Shown: positions 50,310 to 59,083, counted from the first letter of the stretch. The stretch: 64,000 nucleotides of DNA from Lentilactobacillus parabuchneri DSM 5707 = NBRC 107865 (GCF_001435315.1 NZ_AZGK01000003.1:186001-250000); one strand, 5' to 3'. The notes: generated by a model not told the origin, from the letters alone. Made by a program: numbers and translations.

Positions 50310-51068
50310 ATGAGTGGCTTTTTAGATGGAAAGACAATCGTCATTATGGGGGTTGCAAATAAACGCAGTATCGCTTGGGGCTGTACCCAAGCAATCTTGG
50401 ATCAGGGTGCCAAAGTCATTTTGTCTTATCAAAATGATCGCATTAAGAAGAGTTTGGAACGTTTCGTTCCTGACGACCTTGATTTGATTGAGTGCGACGT
50501 TTCAGATGATGCCAACGTTTCGAAGGCGTTTGAAGAAATTGGCCAAAAGTATGGCAAAATCAACGGTGTCATTCATGCGATTGCCTTTGCAGACAAGGAT
50601 ACGTTAACTTCTGGTCTGGTGAACACTACAAAAGAAGGCTATGATTTAGCACAAAATATTAGCGCTTATTCATTAATCTCGGTTGCCCGTTACGCACAGC
50701 CGGTATTGAATAATCCAGCTAGTATTTTGACGTTGACTTATTTTGGGTCGACTCGGGCTATCCCCAATTACAACATGATGGGCGTTGCCAAGGCTGCACT
50801 TGAAGCCAACGTTCGCTACTTGGCTTCTGATCTTGGCAGTGACGGCATTCGTGTGAACGCCATCTCGGCTGGGGCGGTTAAAACCTTGGCTGTTACTGGG
50901 ATCAAACATCACAGTGACTTGCTAAAGGAATCAGAATCACGAACCGTTGATCAAAAGAGTGTCACAACCAATGAAATTGGGAATGTTGCCGCCTTTTTGA
51001 TGAGTGATTTATCAACTGGGATGACCGGTGACGTGGTATACGTTGACAAAGGTGTCCATTTAATTTAG
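50310..51068 (+). CDS. fabI: Enoyl-ACP reductase FabI
   Basis: FabI performs the last reduction of each cycle with NAD(P)H and is the triclosan-sensitive type. It has 252 residues from ATG 50310, 7 bases after TTGGAGG. The cofactor region VIMGVANKRSIAWG and the Tyr-x6-Lys pair in YNMMGVAKAALEA are present. Last fatty-acid gene before birA; no terminator separates them. Confidence 0.96.
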   Translation: MSGFLDGKTIVIMGVANKRSIAWGCTQAILDQGAKVILSYQNDRIKKSLERFVPDDLDLIECDVSDDANVSKAFEEIGQKYGKINGVIHAIAFADKDTLTSGLVNTTKEGYDLAQNISAYSLISVARYAQPVLNNPASILTLTYFGSTRAIPNYNMMGVAKAALEANVRYLASDLGSDGIRVNAISAGAVKTLAVTGIKHHSDLLKESESRTVDQKSVTTNEIGNVAAFLMSDLSTGMTGDVVYVDKGVHLI

Positions 51069-51097
51069 ATCTAACGATGTTTTGAGTGGGGTGGGAA

Positions 51098-52090
51098 ATG
51101 ATGAATCACCAAGACCAAATTTTGATGGCGCTGCTAAAAGCAAACGGGCGTTACGTTTCAGGAAATACGCTTGCCAAAAAGTTTGATATCAGCCGCCCCG
51201 CAGTCTACAACAATATCTTGAAACTCCAAGAATGCGGTCATGTGATTTCCAGTAAAAAGGGCTTGGGCTATGCTTATCAAAAATCGCGGGTGTTTAATCG
51301 TCAAGTTATTGACCATTATCGAACGACGACGCTTCCGGTCAACATCCATACCTTCAGCAGCGTGGCGTCAACGAATGACTATGCCAAGCAGTTCAGTAGT
51401 GCTAATCAGGTTGAACTTCCGCAAGTCTTTTTGGCCGATACACAAACCAAAGGCCATGGCCGGCTCGGCAGACACTTTTACTCTCCAAGTAAGGGTGGCA
51501 TTTATATGAGTATCCTGCTGCCGATTCACAGTCGGATTACGATTCATTCCGGGTTGTTGACCACAGGCACAGCCGTTAGCGTGGTGCGGGCGTTAAAACA
51601 GTTTTTCGCCAACGCTGATTTCCGGGTTAAGTGGGTTAACGACATCTTGGTGCACAATAAGAAGTGTGGCGGAATTTTGACCGAGACCGTGACAAGCCTG
51701 GAAGATGGCTCACACGAAAGCGTTGTGGTCGGAATTGGGCTCAACATTGACTCCGACAATTTTCCTGCCGAGATTCAACAAAAGGCCGGCGCAATTGTGA
51801 CCAAGAGTTCAGTTGATAAGAATCGAATTGCTGCCAGCATCATTGATAACTTCTTTTATATGTATCAAACCTATGAGAGCGGCACCTTTCTCAAGGAGTA
51901 CGCAAGGCTTTCTGAGACGCTGGGCAAACGAGTTGAGGTTGTCATGGGAAATCAAACGGTAACTGGAGTGGCTGATCATTTCACTCATGAAGGTGCGTTG
52001 GTGATTCAAAAAGATTCTGGCCAGACTGCGACAATTTCAAGTGGTGAAGTGACGAAAGTCTATTTGCCGGAAAATCAGTACCGTGGCTAA
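51098..52090 (+). CDS. birA: Biotin-protein ligase / biotin repressor BirA
   Basis: BirA biotinylates AccB and, in its long form, represses biotin uptake genes. It has 330 residues, the two-domain form. An N-terminal winged helix (GNTLAKKFDISRPAVYNNILKLQ) is followed by the ligase with the biotin loop GHGRLGRHFYSP (GRGRxGRxW in the family, with His and Phe substitutions) and KWVNDILV. ATG 51098 or 51101 are both possible; GTG 51086 is less likely. Confidence 0.92.
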   Translation: MMNHQDQILMALLKANGRYVSGNTLAKKFDISRPAVYNNILKLQECGHVISSKKGLGYAYQKSRVFNRQVIDHYRTTTLPVNIHTFSSVASTNDYAKQFSSANQVELPQVFLADTQTKGHGRLGRHFYSPSKGGIYMSILLPIHSRITIHSGLLTTGTAVSVVRALKQFFANADFRVKWVNDILVHNKKCGGILTETVTSLEDGSHESVVVGIGLNIDSDNFPAEIQQKAGAIVTKSSVDKNRIAASIIDNFFYMYQTYESGTFLKEYARLSETLGKRVEVVMGNQTVTGVADHFTHEGALVIQKDSGQTATISSGEVTKVYLPENQYRG

Positions 52091-52106
52091 CATTTTTAAT
52101 AATTTG

Positions 52107-52146
52107 ACGGTTAATCGACTTGTTTAAGTGGCTTAACCGCCTTTTT
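52107..52146 (+). terminator. Attenuator-like hairpin between birA and bioY
   Basis: CGGTTAA (52108-52114) pairs with TTAACCG (52133-52139), with an inner stem ACTT/AAGT around GTTT, then C and TTTTT. The bioY ribosome binding site GAAGGGTGA follows within 5 bases, so it may reduce or regulate readthrough into bioY rather than end the operon. Confidence 0.7.
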
Positions 52147-52161
52147 GAAGGGTGACATTAA

Positions 52162-52705
52162 ATGAAGATTCGAGACATTGTCCAAACGGCCTTAATCACG
52201 GCCGCAATTATTGTCATAGGAATGATTCCCCCAATTCCATTAGGATTTATTCCGGTGCCAATTGTCATGCAGAATCTGGGGATTATGCTTGCCGGCATTG
52301 TTCTGGGTGCCAAAAAGGGGACGATTGCCGTTTTCATGTTCTTGTTACTGGCATTTCTTGGCTTTCCAGTTCTGAGTGGCGGTCAAGCAGGGCCAGCGGT
52401 CTTTATTGGGACGACAGCGGGCTATTTGCTGGGTTGGCTAATAACGCCCGCAATGATGGCTTACGGCCTCTCTAGGCCAATTGTGAGCCGTTCATGGGGG
52501 GCAACTGATTGTCATCTGGATAACGGCCGTCTTGATTGTTGATGCAATTGGCTCGCTTTGGTTGTCGGTTGTGACGCCAATTTCGCTGACGGGTTCGTTA
52601 ATGTCAAATCTGGCCTTTATTCCAGGCGATTCAATTAAGGTGTTTGCCGTTTATTTGATTGGTGTGCGAATGAAGGCACTGACGACGACTCCGGTCGTTA
52701 AATAA
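52162..52705 (+). pseudogene. bioY: Biotin ECF transporter S component BioY, frameshifted
   Basis: BioY binds biotin in the membrane and uses the EcfA1A2T module. The first 112 codons give an intact N-terminal two-thirds (MKIRDIVQTALITAAIIVIG, and GQAGPAVFIGTTAGYLLGW). At a run of six Gs (52496-52501) the frame ends in a short unrelated tail, stopping at 52542. With five Gs the frame continues with QLIVIWITAVLIVDAIGSLW and ends FIPGDSIKVFAVYLIGV at 52705, a 180-residue BioY of normal length. This is inactivation, homopolymer variation or a sequence error. Confidence 0.88.
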
Positions 52706-52718
52706 ATATGAGCAAACA

Positions 52719-52771
52719 GGAAAAGCGTTTTGATCCCAGTCATTGAGAACTGGGGTCAAAACGCTTTTTTG
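52719..52771. terminator. Bidirectional terminator between bioY and the minus-strand gene
   Basis: AAAAGCGTTTTGA-T-CCCAGT and ACTGGG-G-TCAAAACGCTTTTTT form a long stem around CATTGAGA, flanked by As and Ts on the two sides. It closes both convergent transcription units. Confidence 0.92.
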
Positions 52772-52778
52772 GTTGGCT

Positions 52779-53582
52779 TCAAGAAACGCTAGGAGATTCG
52801 GCAGCGAGTTGAATGGCTTCAGAGATCCGATTGAGATCAATGGTAATTAGTGATTGTGGACCGGTGATTCTAAAGAGTGGTGGAATCGCTGAGACGTTGA
52901 GAACTTGCCGGAGCTTTTCTTGGGGGATGTCAGAAACATCTAAATAGTTAACGGTTACCGCATTATACTGAATGGCGGGCAGCAGAATTTGGGCCGCTGT
53001 TCGACTAACAGGGTCGTCCGCCTGGCCAATAAACACAATTTGATCGTGGGGATCAGTTGCCATTGCCGTTAAATCTGCCAGATTAATCGGGTGAATGAAA
53101 TGAGATGCCTTTAACATGTGGGTATAAGCACGTTTTTGTGAGTTGACAATGAGTCGTTCAAACAGACGCCAGCCAAATAGTTTGGACAGTATCAATAATC
53201 CAAGTAGGGGCAATGCAAAAATATAGTTCATCAGGGCAATGACAAACGCGCCCAACCATTGGAAAAGGACTGAATCAAAGCCACCAGGAATGAAGATTGT
53301 GGCGTTACTTGCCTGAATCGCCAAAAAGTAGCTGGTTCCATTAACACCCCGATCAAGCGCTGCAACCGAACTGGATTGATGGCCGGCATGCTCGCCAATT
53401 GTTTTCAGCCAAAAAGCGGAAATTGGGAAGAACAAACCGGCATTGATGACGTTATAGTAATCAAACATCATTGAGGATTGGCTGGCACCAGTTGCGGATT
53501 TTAAGTGGGTTCCCAGCCAAAAGATGAAGCACAACAAGCCACTCAGTAAGTATATTTTGAGCCATTTCGAGAGCGTCTTCAT
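52779..53582 (-). CDS. Membrane protein with C-terminal thioredoxin-fold-like domain
   Basis: The protein has 267 residues from the ATG at 53582, 8 bases after TTGGAGG; an upstream extension of 31 codons is rejected. It has an N-terminal helix (IYLLSGLLCFIFWLGT), a middle helix pair (about residues 115-150), then a soluble segment. There QIVFIGQADDPVSRTAAQILLPAI and VSAIPPLFRITG resemble a thioredoxin fold, with the cis-proline-like IPP, but the CxxC is replaced by DDPVS. Redox activity is therefore unlikely. I do not recognise a named family. It has its own terminator-bounded unit. Confidence 0.7.
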   Translation of the reverse strand: MKTLSKWLKIYLLSGLLCFIFWLGTHLKSATGASQSSMMFDYYNVINAGLFFPISAFWLKTIGEHAGHQSSSVAALDRGVNGTSYFLAIQASNATIFIPGGFDSVLFQWLGAFVIALMNYIFALPLLGLLILSKLFGWRLFERLIVNSQKRAYTHMLKASHFIHPINLADLTAMATDPHDQIVFIGQADDPVSRTAAQILLPAIQYNAVTVNYLDVSDIPQEKLRQVLNVSAIPPLFRITGPQSLITIDLNRISEAIQLAAESPSVS

Positions 53583-53653
53583 TCCACCGCCTCCAATCTT
53601 CATTGAAAGTATAACACTGTGGGTATTTAGATAATAGTCACTTAAGCGTGGCA

Positions 53654-53701
53654 TCAAAAAAAGCGGTTGGGGCAAAACGTTTCGTTTTGTCCAGCCGCTT
53701 A
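53654..53701 (-). terminator. Terminator of the gntK-gntP operon
   Basis: Read on the minus strand, AAGCGG-CTGG-CAAAACG pairs with CGTTTTG-CCCCA-CCGCTT around GAAA and is followed by seven Ts. Confidence 0.88.
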
Positions 53702-53735
53702 ATTCATTTATCAGAAAACTTGTGGGTGGTTGAGA

Positions 53736-55097
53736 TTAGTGGAACAACAGGTTAAGTCCCATAACCATGATAATACCAACAATTGAAATAATTGTTTCAA
53801 GAACCGTCCAAGTCTCAAGTGTTTGTTTAATTGTCAAATCGAAATATTCTCTGAACATCCAGAAACCAGCATCGTTAACGTGTGATGCAGCAAGTGAACC
53901 GGCACCAATGGCAAGTACCATCAAAGCGGGGTCAACACCGGCTTGAGACATCAGTGGTGCAACAATACCAGCGGCAGTCAGTGAGGCAACGGTTGCAGAA
54001 CCTAAAGCAATCCGAAGGACAACGGCCACTAACCAGCCAAGAATTAATGGTGAAATTGGGGAACCGATAAACAGTTGAGCAACGGCTTTACCAACACCGC
54101 CGTCGATCAGTACTTGTTTGAAGGCACCACCACCACCAATAACCAACAGCAGCATGGCGATTGATTTAACGGCATTTTCAAGTGACTCCATGATTTGAGC
54201 AGTTGAACGCTTACGATTCCAACCCATGGACCACATTGCGAAGAATAATGAAATTAACATTGCAATACTTGGTGAACCAATAAATTCAATAATTGAATCA
54301 AGTGCTGATGGGTTCTTTGGATCCACACCACCATTGACAGTTAGCTTATAGATTGTGGCAATGGCCAGCAAGATAACTGGGAACAGGGCAGTTAGTACAG
54401 AGAGACCAAACGATGGTGATTCTTCAGGGGTAAATTGTTTAACTTCACCAATTGAAGACAAGTTACCTTTACGATTGAATGCGTCAGGCGCATACTTCTG
54501 TGCGACACGTGAGAAAAGTGGTCCGGCAATATATGCAGCAATAATAGCAATGACAAAACCGAACAAGAGAACTTTACCATCGTTGGCACCCAAAACTTGC
54601 GCAATGGCAACTGGTGCTGGATGGGGTGGCAAGAATCCGTGGGTAACTGACAAAGCAGCGGCCATTGGAATTCCTAAATAAAGAATTGGAACGCCGGCTT
54701 CAACGGCAATAGCGAAGACGATTGGAACCAGTAAAACCATTCCAACTTCGAAGAACAATGCAATACCAAGAATAAATGAAGCAAGCATAACGGCGATCTG
54801 GAGACGTTTCTTACCAAAACGTTTAATCAGAGTCTCGGCGATCATATACGCACCACCGGAATCCGATACCAGTCGCCCTAACATGGCACCAAAGCCGAAG
54901 ACCATGGACAACTCGCCAAGTTGACTCCCAATACCGTTTGTGACAGAAGTGGCGATGTTTCCAAGCGGCATTTGTAACATAATCGCAGTAACGACAGCAG
55001 TTAATACCAACGAAACGAAGGTATTAATCTTGAACTTGATAATCAGAACCAGCAAAAAGATGATTCCGATTAACAGCGCTAGTAGCTTTAATATCAT
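53736..55097 (-). CDS. gntP: Gluconate:H+ symporter, GntP family
   Basis: This permease imports gluconate. It has 453 residues from the ATG at 55097, behind GAAAGGGG; the longer upstream start is rejected. About twelve hydrophobic helices are visible. Family motifs GGAYMIAETLIKRFGKKR and the conserved FLPPHPAPVAIA loop are present. It is transcribed 39 bases after gntK. Confidence 0.92.
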   Translation of the reverse strand: MILKLLALLIGIIFLLVLIIKFKINTFVSLVLTAVVTAIMLQMPLGNIATSVTNGIGSQLGELSMVFGFGAMLGRLVSDSGGAYMIAETLIKRFGKKRLQIAVMLASFILGIALFFEVGMVLLVPIVFAIAVEAGVPILYLGIPMAAALSVTHGFLPPHPAPVAIAQVLGANDGKVLLFGFVIAIIAAYIAGPLFSRVAQKYAPDAFNRKGNLSSIGEVKQFTPEESPSFGLSVLTALFPVILLAIATIYKLTVNGGVDPKNPSALDSIIEFIGSPSIAMLISLFFAMWSMGWNRKRSTAQIMESLENAVKSIAMLLLVIGGGGAFKQVLIDGGVGKAVAQLFIGSPISPLILGWLVAVVLRIALGSATVASLTAAGIVAPLMSQAGVDPALMVLAIGAGSLAASHVNDAGFWMFREYFDLTIKQTLETWTVLETIISIVGIIMVMGLNLLFH

Positions 55098-55136
55098 AAT
55101 TTTTCCCCTTTCAAATGACAAAAACCATTACAAACT

Positions 55137-56699
55137 CTATTCAGACTTGTTAGCCCCTTCGCCTTCATGTTCATGACGGCGTTGATACTCAGCGATGTTC
55201 TTATATTCCGGCTGAAGTGAACGACTTAAGCGGATATAAATTGGGATTAATTCCCGATAGGCTTGGAAATTCTTTGGATCCGGATGGTGAACAACGGTTG
55301 TGCCGACAAAGTTGGAAACGTCAGTTAAGCTGTTAATCAACCCTAGGCTGTACATCCCAAGCGTTGCGGCCCCAAGAGCGGTACTTTCAAAACTTTCGGG
55401 AATCGCAACGTCTTGCTCGAAGATATCGGTTAACATTTGACGCCAAAGTGCAGAACGGGCAAAGCCACCACTTGCCTGGATGCTGGTTGGACGGCCGACA
55501 ACTTCTTCAAGGGCCAATGCAACCGTGTAAAGGTTGTAGACAATCCCTTCAAGAACGGCACGAATCATGTGGGCTCGAGTATGGGTACGGTTCAAGCCGA
55601 AGAATGATCCGCGAGCGTTGGCATCCCAAATTGGTGCCCGTTCGCCACCCAGGAATGGGAAGAATAACAGACCATCTGATCCGGCTGGAATCTTAGCGGC
55701 AATGTCTGTTAACAGATCGTACGGATCAATGTGCATTTGTTCAGCAGTCACCTTTTCAGGGGCACAGAGTTGATCACGAACCCAACGGAAGACAACACCA
55801 CCGTTATTGACAGGTCCGCCAATGACCCACATGTCCTTTGCCAGATAATAACAGAAGACTCTGGCTTTTGGATCAGTGTGCGGCTTATCAGTGACGACCC
55901 GAACAGCGCCGGAAGTCCCAATTGTAACGGCGATGACGCCTGGCTGAATCGCATTAACCCCCAGGTTGGCCAAAGGACCGTCCGAAGCACCAATGATAAA
56001 TGGCGTGTTTGGATCGATTCCCAAAACCTTAGCGTATTCGTCATGCATCCCTTTGAGTTGGTAGGTAGTATCCACCAGCTCCGGCAGTTGGTCACGAGTG
56101 ACACCAGCCAACTTGAGTGCTTGTTCGTCCCAGTCCATGTTGTAAATGTTGAACATCCCAGTTGCGTTGGCGATCGAATAATCTTCTTTTAAGACACCGA
56201 ATAATTTATAAAGAATGTACTCCTTGATCCCAACAAACCAGCGGGCTTGGTTGAACAAATCAGCTTCATCGTTTCTCAGCCAAATTAACTTGGTTAACGG
56301 CGTCATTGGATGAATCGGTGTTCCGGTATGCTTGTAAATTTCCATGCCTTCGGGGCTGGCCTTTAACTTATCCGCATAGTTGACGGCGCGGTTATCGCCC
56401 CAGGTAATCGCCCGTGTCAGCGGCTTGTGATCCTCGTCAAGCAGAATCAGACTGTGCATGGCACAAGAAAATGCAATCCCTTTCAATTCTCCTTTCTTTA
56501 AATTTGCTTTGCGAATCACTTCAGTAATGCCGTCAGACATCGCTGAGAAAATTTCCTCTGGATCTTCCTCGGCCATATCAGGGGTATCTTGATAAAGCGG
56601 ATATCCATTGTTGGAATATCCGTGAACCTTACCCTTAACATCGTAGAGCACGGTCTTAACACTGGTTGTTCCAATATCAACACCTAGCGTATAATCCAT
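55137..56699 (-). CDS. gntK: Gluconate kinase, FGGY family
   Basis: The kinase phosphorylates gluconate to 6-phosphogluconate for the phosphoketolase or pentose-phosphate route. It has 520 residues, beginning with the phosphate loop LGVDIGTTSVKTVLYD; ITWGDNRA and the C-terminal IQASGGFARSALWRQM are typical of FGGY gluconokinases. It is the first gene of the minus-strand operon. Confidence 0.92.
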   Translation of the reverse strand: MDYTLGVDIGTTSVKTVLYDVKGKVHGYSNNGYPLYQDTPDMAEEDPEEIFSAMSDGITEVIRKANLKKGELKGIAFSCAMHSLILLDEDHKPLTRAITWGDNRAVNYADKLKASPEGMEIYKHTGTPIHPMTPLTKLIWLRNDEADLFNQARWFVGIKEYILYKLFGVLKEDYSIANATGMFNIYNMDWDEQALKLAGVTRDQLPELVDTTYQLKGMHDEYAKVLGIDPNTPFIIGASDGPLANLGVNAIQPGVIAVTIGTSGAVRVVTDKPHTDPKARVFCYYLAKDMWVIGGPVNNGGVVFRWVRDQLCAPEKVTAEQMHIDPYDLLTDIAAKIPAGSDGLLFFPFLGGERAPIWDANARGSFFGLNRTHTRAHMIRAVLEGIVYNLYTVALALEEVVGRPTSIQASGGFARSALWRQMLTDIFEQDVAIPESFESTALGAATLGMYSLGLINSLTDVSNFVGTTVVHHPDPKNFQAYRELIPIYIRLSRSLQPEYKNIAEYQRRHEHEGEGANKSE

Positions 56700-56885
56700 G
56701 TCAATAACTTCCCTTCTTTATTAGTGACAGTCACGGCCGAAACAAGCCTGATCGCGTGGTAAAAAATAATCGCTGCGTCGTTCTACCAATGTCAATCGTG
56801 AAGCATTGGTTCGGTACCGCTTCCAAATAAAAATATCATCTTAACTGGTATACTTCAAATATTTCGACCATTGAATTTACCAGCT

Positions 56886-56899
56886 TGTAAACGCAACCA
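56886..56899. promoter_or_regulatory. cre site in the gntK-regulator intergenic region
   Basis: TGTAAACGCAACCA matches the CcpA consensus TGNAARCGNWWNCA at every position. It lies about 187 bases before gntK and 99 before the regulator, so it could act on either promoter. Catabolite control of gluconate genes is well known in Firmicutes. Confidence 0.75.
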
Positions 56900-56938
56900 C
56901 AATTATATGAAAAACAATTTCACAATGCAAGAAATTTG

Positions 56939-56955
56939 TTGTAAAATATTTACAA
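56939..56955. promoter_or_regulatory. Palindrome near the gnt regulator start, candidate operator
   Basis: TTGTAAA-ATA-TTTACAA is a perfect 7-3-7 palindrome about 45 bases upstream of the regulator ATG. A second imperfect inverted repeat (AATTTC ... GAAATT, about 56916-56937) lies just beside it. These are candidate binding sites for the RpiR-type protein; the 298-base gap otherwise holds only the cre site and AT-rich promoter sequence. Confidence 0.5.
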
Positions 56956-56997
56956 TGAGACAAAGTAAGCACTTATTATACATGAAAGGTGATCATT

Positions 56998-57843
56998 ATG
57001 AGCTCGCCAGTCCAATTATTGAAACAATCGTTTGATGATCTAAGCAGAACCAATAAAAAAATTGCGAAATACGTCATGGAAAATCCACAGGCTGCCTCGG
57101 AGGCTAATATCGAGGATTTGGCCGAGGTGACCGAAACATCAACCGCTTCAGTCTCCCGTTTGGTAAAAACCTTGGGGTACGGTAACTTCCGCGAGTTTAC
57201 GTTGGCATTGGCCTATACGCAATTGCGACCACAGAATCTGCCGATCTTTAAGGATATTGACGCCCAGGATTCTCTGGGAACGATCGCCGATAAAATTTTT
57301 AACAGCAGCCAGCGGGCGATTCAAGACACCCGTACCGGAATTGATGAAGATGAATTTGCCCGCGCCGTATTAAGGATTATCCATTGTCGGCGCCTGGGAC
57401 TATTTGGTTTGGGTGGCTCTTCAGTGGTTGCCCTTGACGGCTACCACAAGTTTTTGCGGACCTCAATTGAATGCGCCTATTATCCGGACTTTGACGTACA
57501 GTTGATGCAAGCTGTAAAATTGGGGGAGGAAGATTGTGCAATCGTCATTTCTCACTCCGGTAAAAACCGCCAAACATTGAAAGTGGCTGAAACATTGAAG
57601 AAACGAAAGGTCCCAGTGATTGGGATCACCAGCTACCCCGATTCACCATTGGCGCTTCACAGCGACATCACGTTTATTTCGTCAAGTGATGAATCCAATT
57701 ATCGTTCAGAGGGGATGTACTCGCTGATCGCCCAAATGGCAATCGTTGACACACTGTTTATGATGGCAACGGTTCGAATGGGCCCGGCGACAGAAGATAC
57801 GATTCGCAACGTTCAAAATATTATTGAAAGTACTCGCGGCTAA
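56998..57843 (+). CDS. MurR/RpiR-family transcriptional regulator of gluconate genes
   Basis: The 281-residue protein has an N-terminal HTH_6 domain (IEDLAEVTETSTASVSRLVKTLGY, about residues 38-61) and a SIS sugar-phosphate domain (LGLFGLGGSSVVALDGYHKF; CAIVISHSGKNRQTLKVAE). Being divergent from gntK-gntP, it probably senses 6-phosphogluconate, which is inference. ATG 56998 follows AAAGGTGAT; GTG 56989 overlaps that site. Confidence 0.87.
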   Translation: MSSPVQLLKQSFDDLSRTNKKIAKYVMENPQAASEANIEDLAEVTETSTASVSRLVKTLGYGNFREFTLALAYTQLRPQNLPIFKDIDAQDSLGTIADKIFNSSQRAIQDTRTGIDEDEFARAVLRIIHCRRLGLFGLGGSSVVALDGYHKFLRTSIECAYYPDFDVQLMQAVKLGEEDCAIVISHSGKNRQTLKVAETLKKRKVPVIGITSYPDSPLALHSDITFISSSDESNYRSEGMYSLIAQMAIVDTLFMMATVRMGPATEDTIRNVQNIIESTRG

Positions 57844-57877
57844 TACCGGTTAGTCGGGAAACTGAGATGACCTTTAT

Positions 57878-58636
57878 ATGAAGCGAAGAGATATTCAACC
57901 AATATATGCTGAAACATACCAGCGCCGTAAACGCACGCGCAGGGTTGTTCTCGGCATTTTTTTGTTGGTCGTCATTTTCTTGGTCAGCTTTTTGTTTCTC
58001 AAATGGCATGAAAATGAGCAGTTAAAAAAGTATCCAATTCGTGGCGTTGCCATTGATCAAAGCAATGGCTACATCGATTTTGAAAGCTTAAAAAGCCAGG
58101 GAATCAACTTCGTGTATTTAAAAGCGACTCAGGGAGCCGCGTATACCGACGACAGCTTTGATAGTAATTTCCAGCGTAGTCAGGGTTCCCAGTTACCGAT
58201 TGGGGTTTATCACTATTTTAGTTTTACCAGTTCACCGGCTTCTCAGTTCAATAATTTCGTCCGCCAGGTTAAGTACAATACAGGAAGTCTGCCAATTTGT
58301 ATTCAGGTGCAGTATTATGGCACGTTTGATGCGAATTCAATTCACTGGCAGAATGCGCGAAAATCCTTGAGTCGCTTAAGTCTGCTGTTAAAGAACTATT
58401 ACAAACGGCCGGTGGTGATTTGCGCTTCTCATGAGGTGATTAAGAACCTCAAGTTAAAGGCAACTTCAAAGACCCAGTTTTGGGTAACGGATGGAAAATT
58501 AGGAAAGCCAAACGCGGATGCCACCTTCATTCAAGCAAATGCCAAGACGGGCTTTAAATTGGATCGGCAGTTGGTTTTTCTGCCAATGTCAGTTTTTAAT
58601 GGCAATCGGGGCCAGTGGCATCGCTATGTTGACTAA
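57878..58636 (+). CDS. GH25-like membrane-anchored protein lacking the acidic pair
   Basis: This 252-residue protein has a basic N-terminus, one membrane helix (VVLGIFLLVVIFLVSFLFL) and a GH25 lysozyme-type domain (GVAIDQSNGYIDFESLKSQG, then FVYLKATQG and PIGVYHYF). In active GH25 enzymes a DxE motif follows; here the segment reads LPICIQVQYYG, with glutamine at both acidic positions (Gln 143 and Gln 145). The N-terminal Asp 60 remains. Muramidase activity is therefore doubtful. It may be a cell-wall-binding or regulatory protein. Confidence 0.8.
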   Translation: MKRRDIQPIYAETYQRRKRTRRVVLGIFLLVVIFLVSFLFLKWHENEQLKKYPIRGVAIDQSNGYIDFESLKSQGINFVYLKATQGAAYTDDSFDSNFQRSQGSQLPIGVYHYFSFTSSPASQFNNFVRQVKYNTGSLPICIQVQYYGTFDANSIHWQNARKSLSRLSLLLKNYYKRPVVICASHEVIKNLKLKATSKTQFWVTDGKLGKPNADATFIQANAKTGFKLDRQLVFLPMSVFNGNRGQWHRYVD

Positions 58637-58686
58637 CGGATCGGGCATTTCTTCAACTGCCCGGTCAATTGTCAACATCAAGCCAA

Positions 58687-58712
58687 ACAAAAAACCCACC
58701 AAATTGGTGAGC
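58687..58712 (-). terminator. Terminator of the DUF4828-like gene
   Basis: On the minus strand, CTCACCAA and TTGGTGGG pair and are followed by six Ts. It lies 3-28 bases after the stop. Confidence 0.8.
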
Positions 58713-58714
58713 CG

Positions 58715-59083
58715 TCATTCAAGTTTTTTGGTTGCGTTAGCTGATTTAAGATCGTACGTATAGTTTTCCGACTCATCGTAAAATTTGATGGGTCTGGCTT
58801 CGTTCCCCCGAATTTCCAACTTATAGCCAAACTTGTCAACATAAGATAATTCATATCTTGTCAGCAGTGACACCTTTGCCGACATGTCTTTGCCATCAAT
58901 CAATAATTTCAGATCTGGTCCGATTTCAATTTGGTGGACCCGATTTCTGTGATCAACATATTCCCAAGTGCCGACAAAAAAGAGTGGATCGGCTGGATCC
59001 GGCTGGTGACTTGGGGCCTTTCGGGTATGAAAAAGACTGAAAAGAAATGAAATCATAAAGATAAAGATGCTGCGTTTGCGCAA
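58715..59083 (-). CDS. DUF4828-like small exported or anchored protein
   Basis: The 122-residue product has a basic, hydrophobic N-terminus (MRKRSIFIFMISFLFSLF) and a domain with FFVGTWEYVDHRNRVHQIEIGP and LLIDGKDM, a beta-rich pattern I associate with DUF4828 of lactobacilli. Function is unknown. It is convergent with the GH25-like gene and divergent from the oxidoreductase. Confidence 0.7.
   Translation of the reverse strand: MRKRSIFIFMISFLFSLFHTRKAPSHQPDPADPLFFVGTWEYVDHRNRVHQIEIGPDLKLLIDGKDMSAKVSLLTRYELSYVDKFGYKLEIRGNEARPIKFYDESENYTYDLKSANATKKLE

Noticed and set aside
52101-52140. GGTTAA ... TTAACC as a BirA operator
   Set aside because: BirA half-sites run TTGTNAACC then GGTTNACAA; here the order is reversed and the repeat is better explained as a terminator-type stem followed by Ts.
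52152-52475. 107-codon frame overlapping bioY
   Set aside because: The alternate frame gives a histidine/cysteine-rich product unlike a protein family, whereas the bioY frame gives clear membrane helices.
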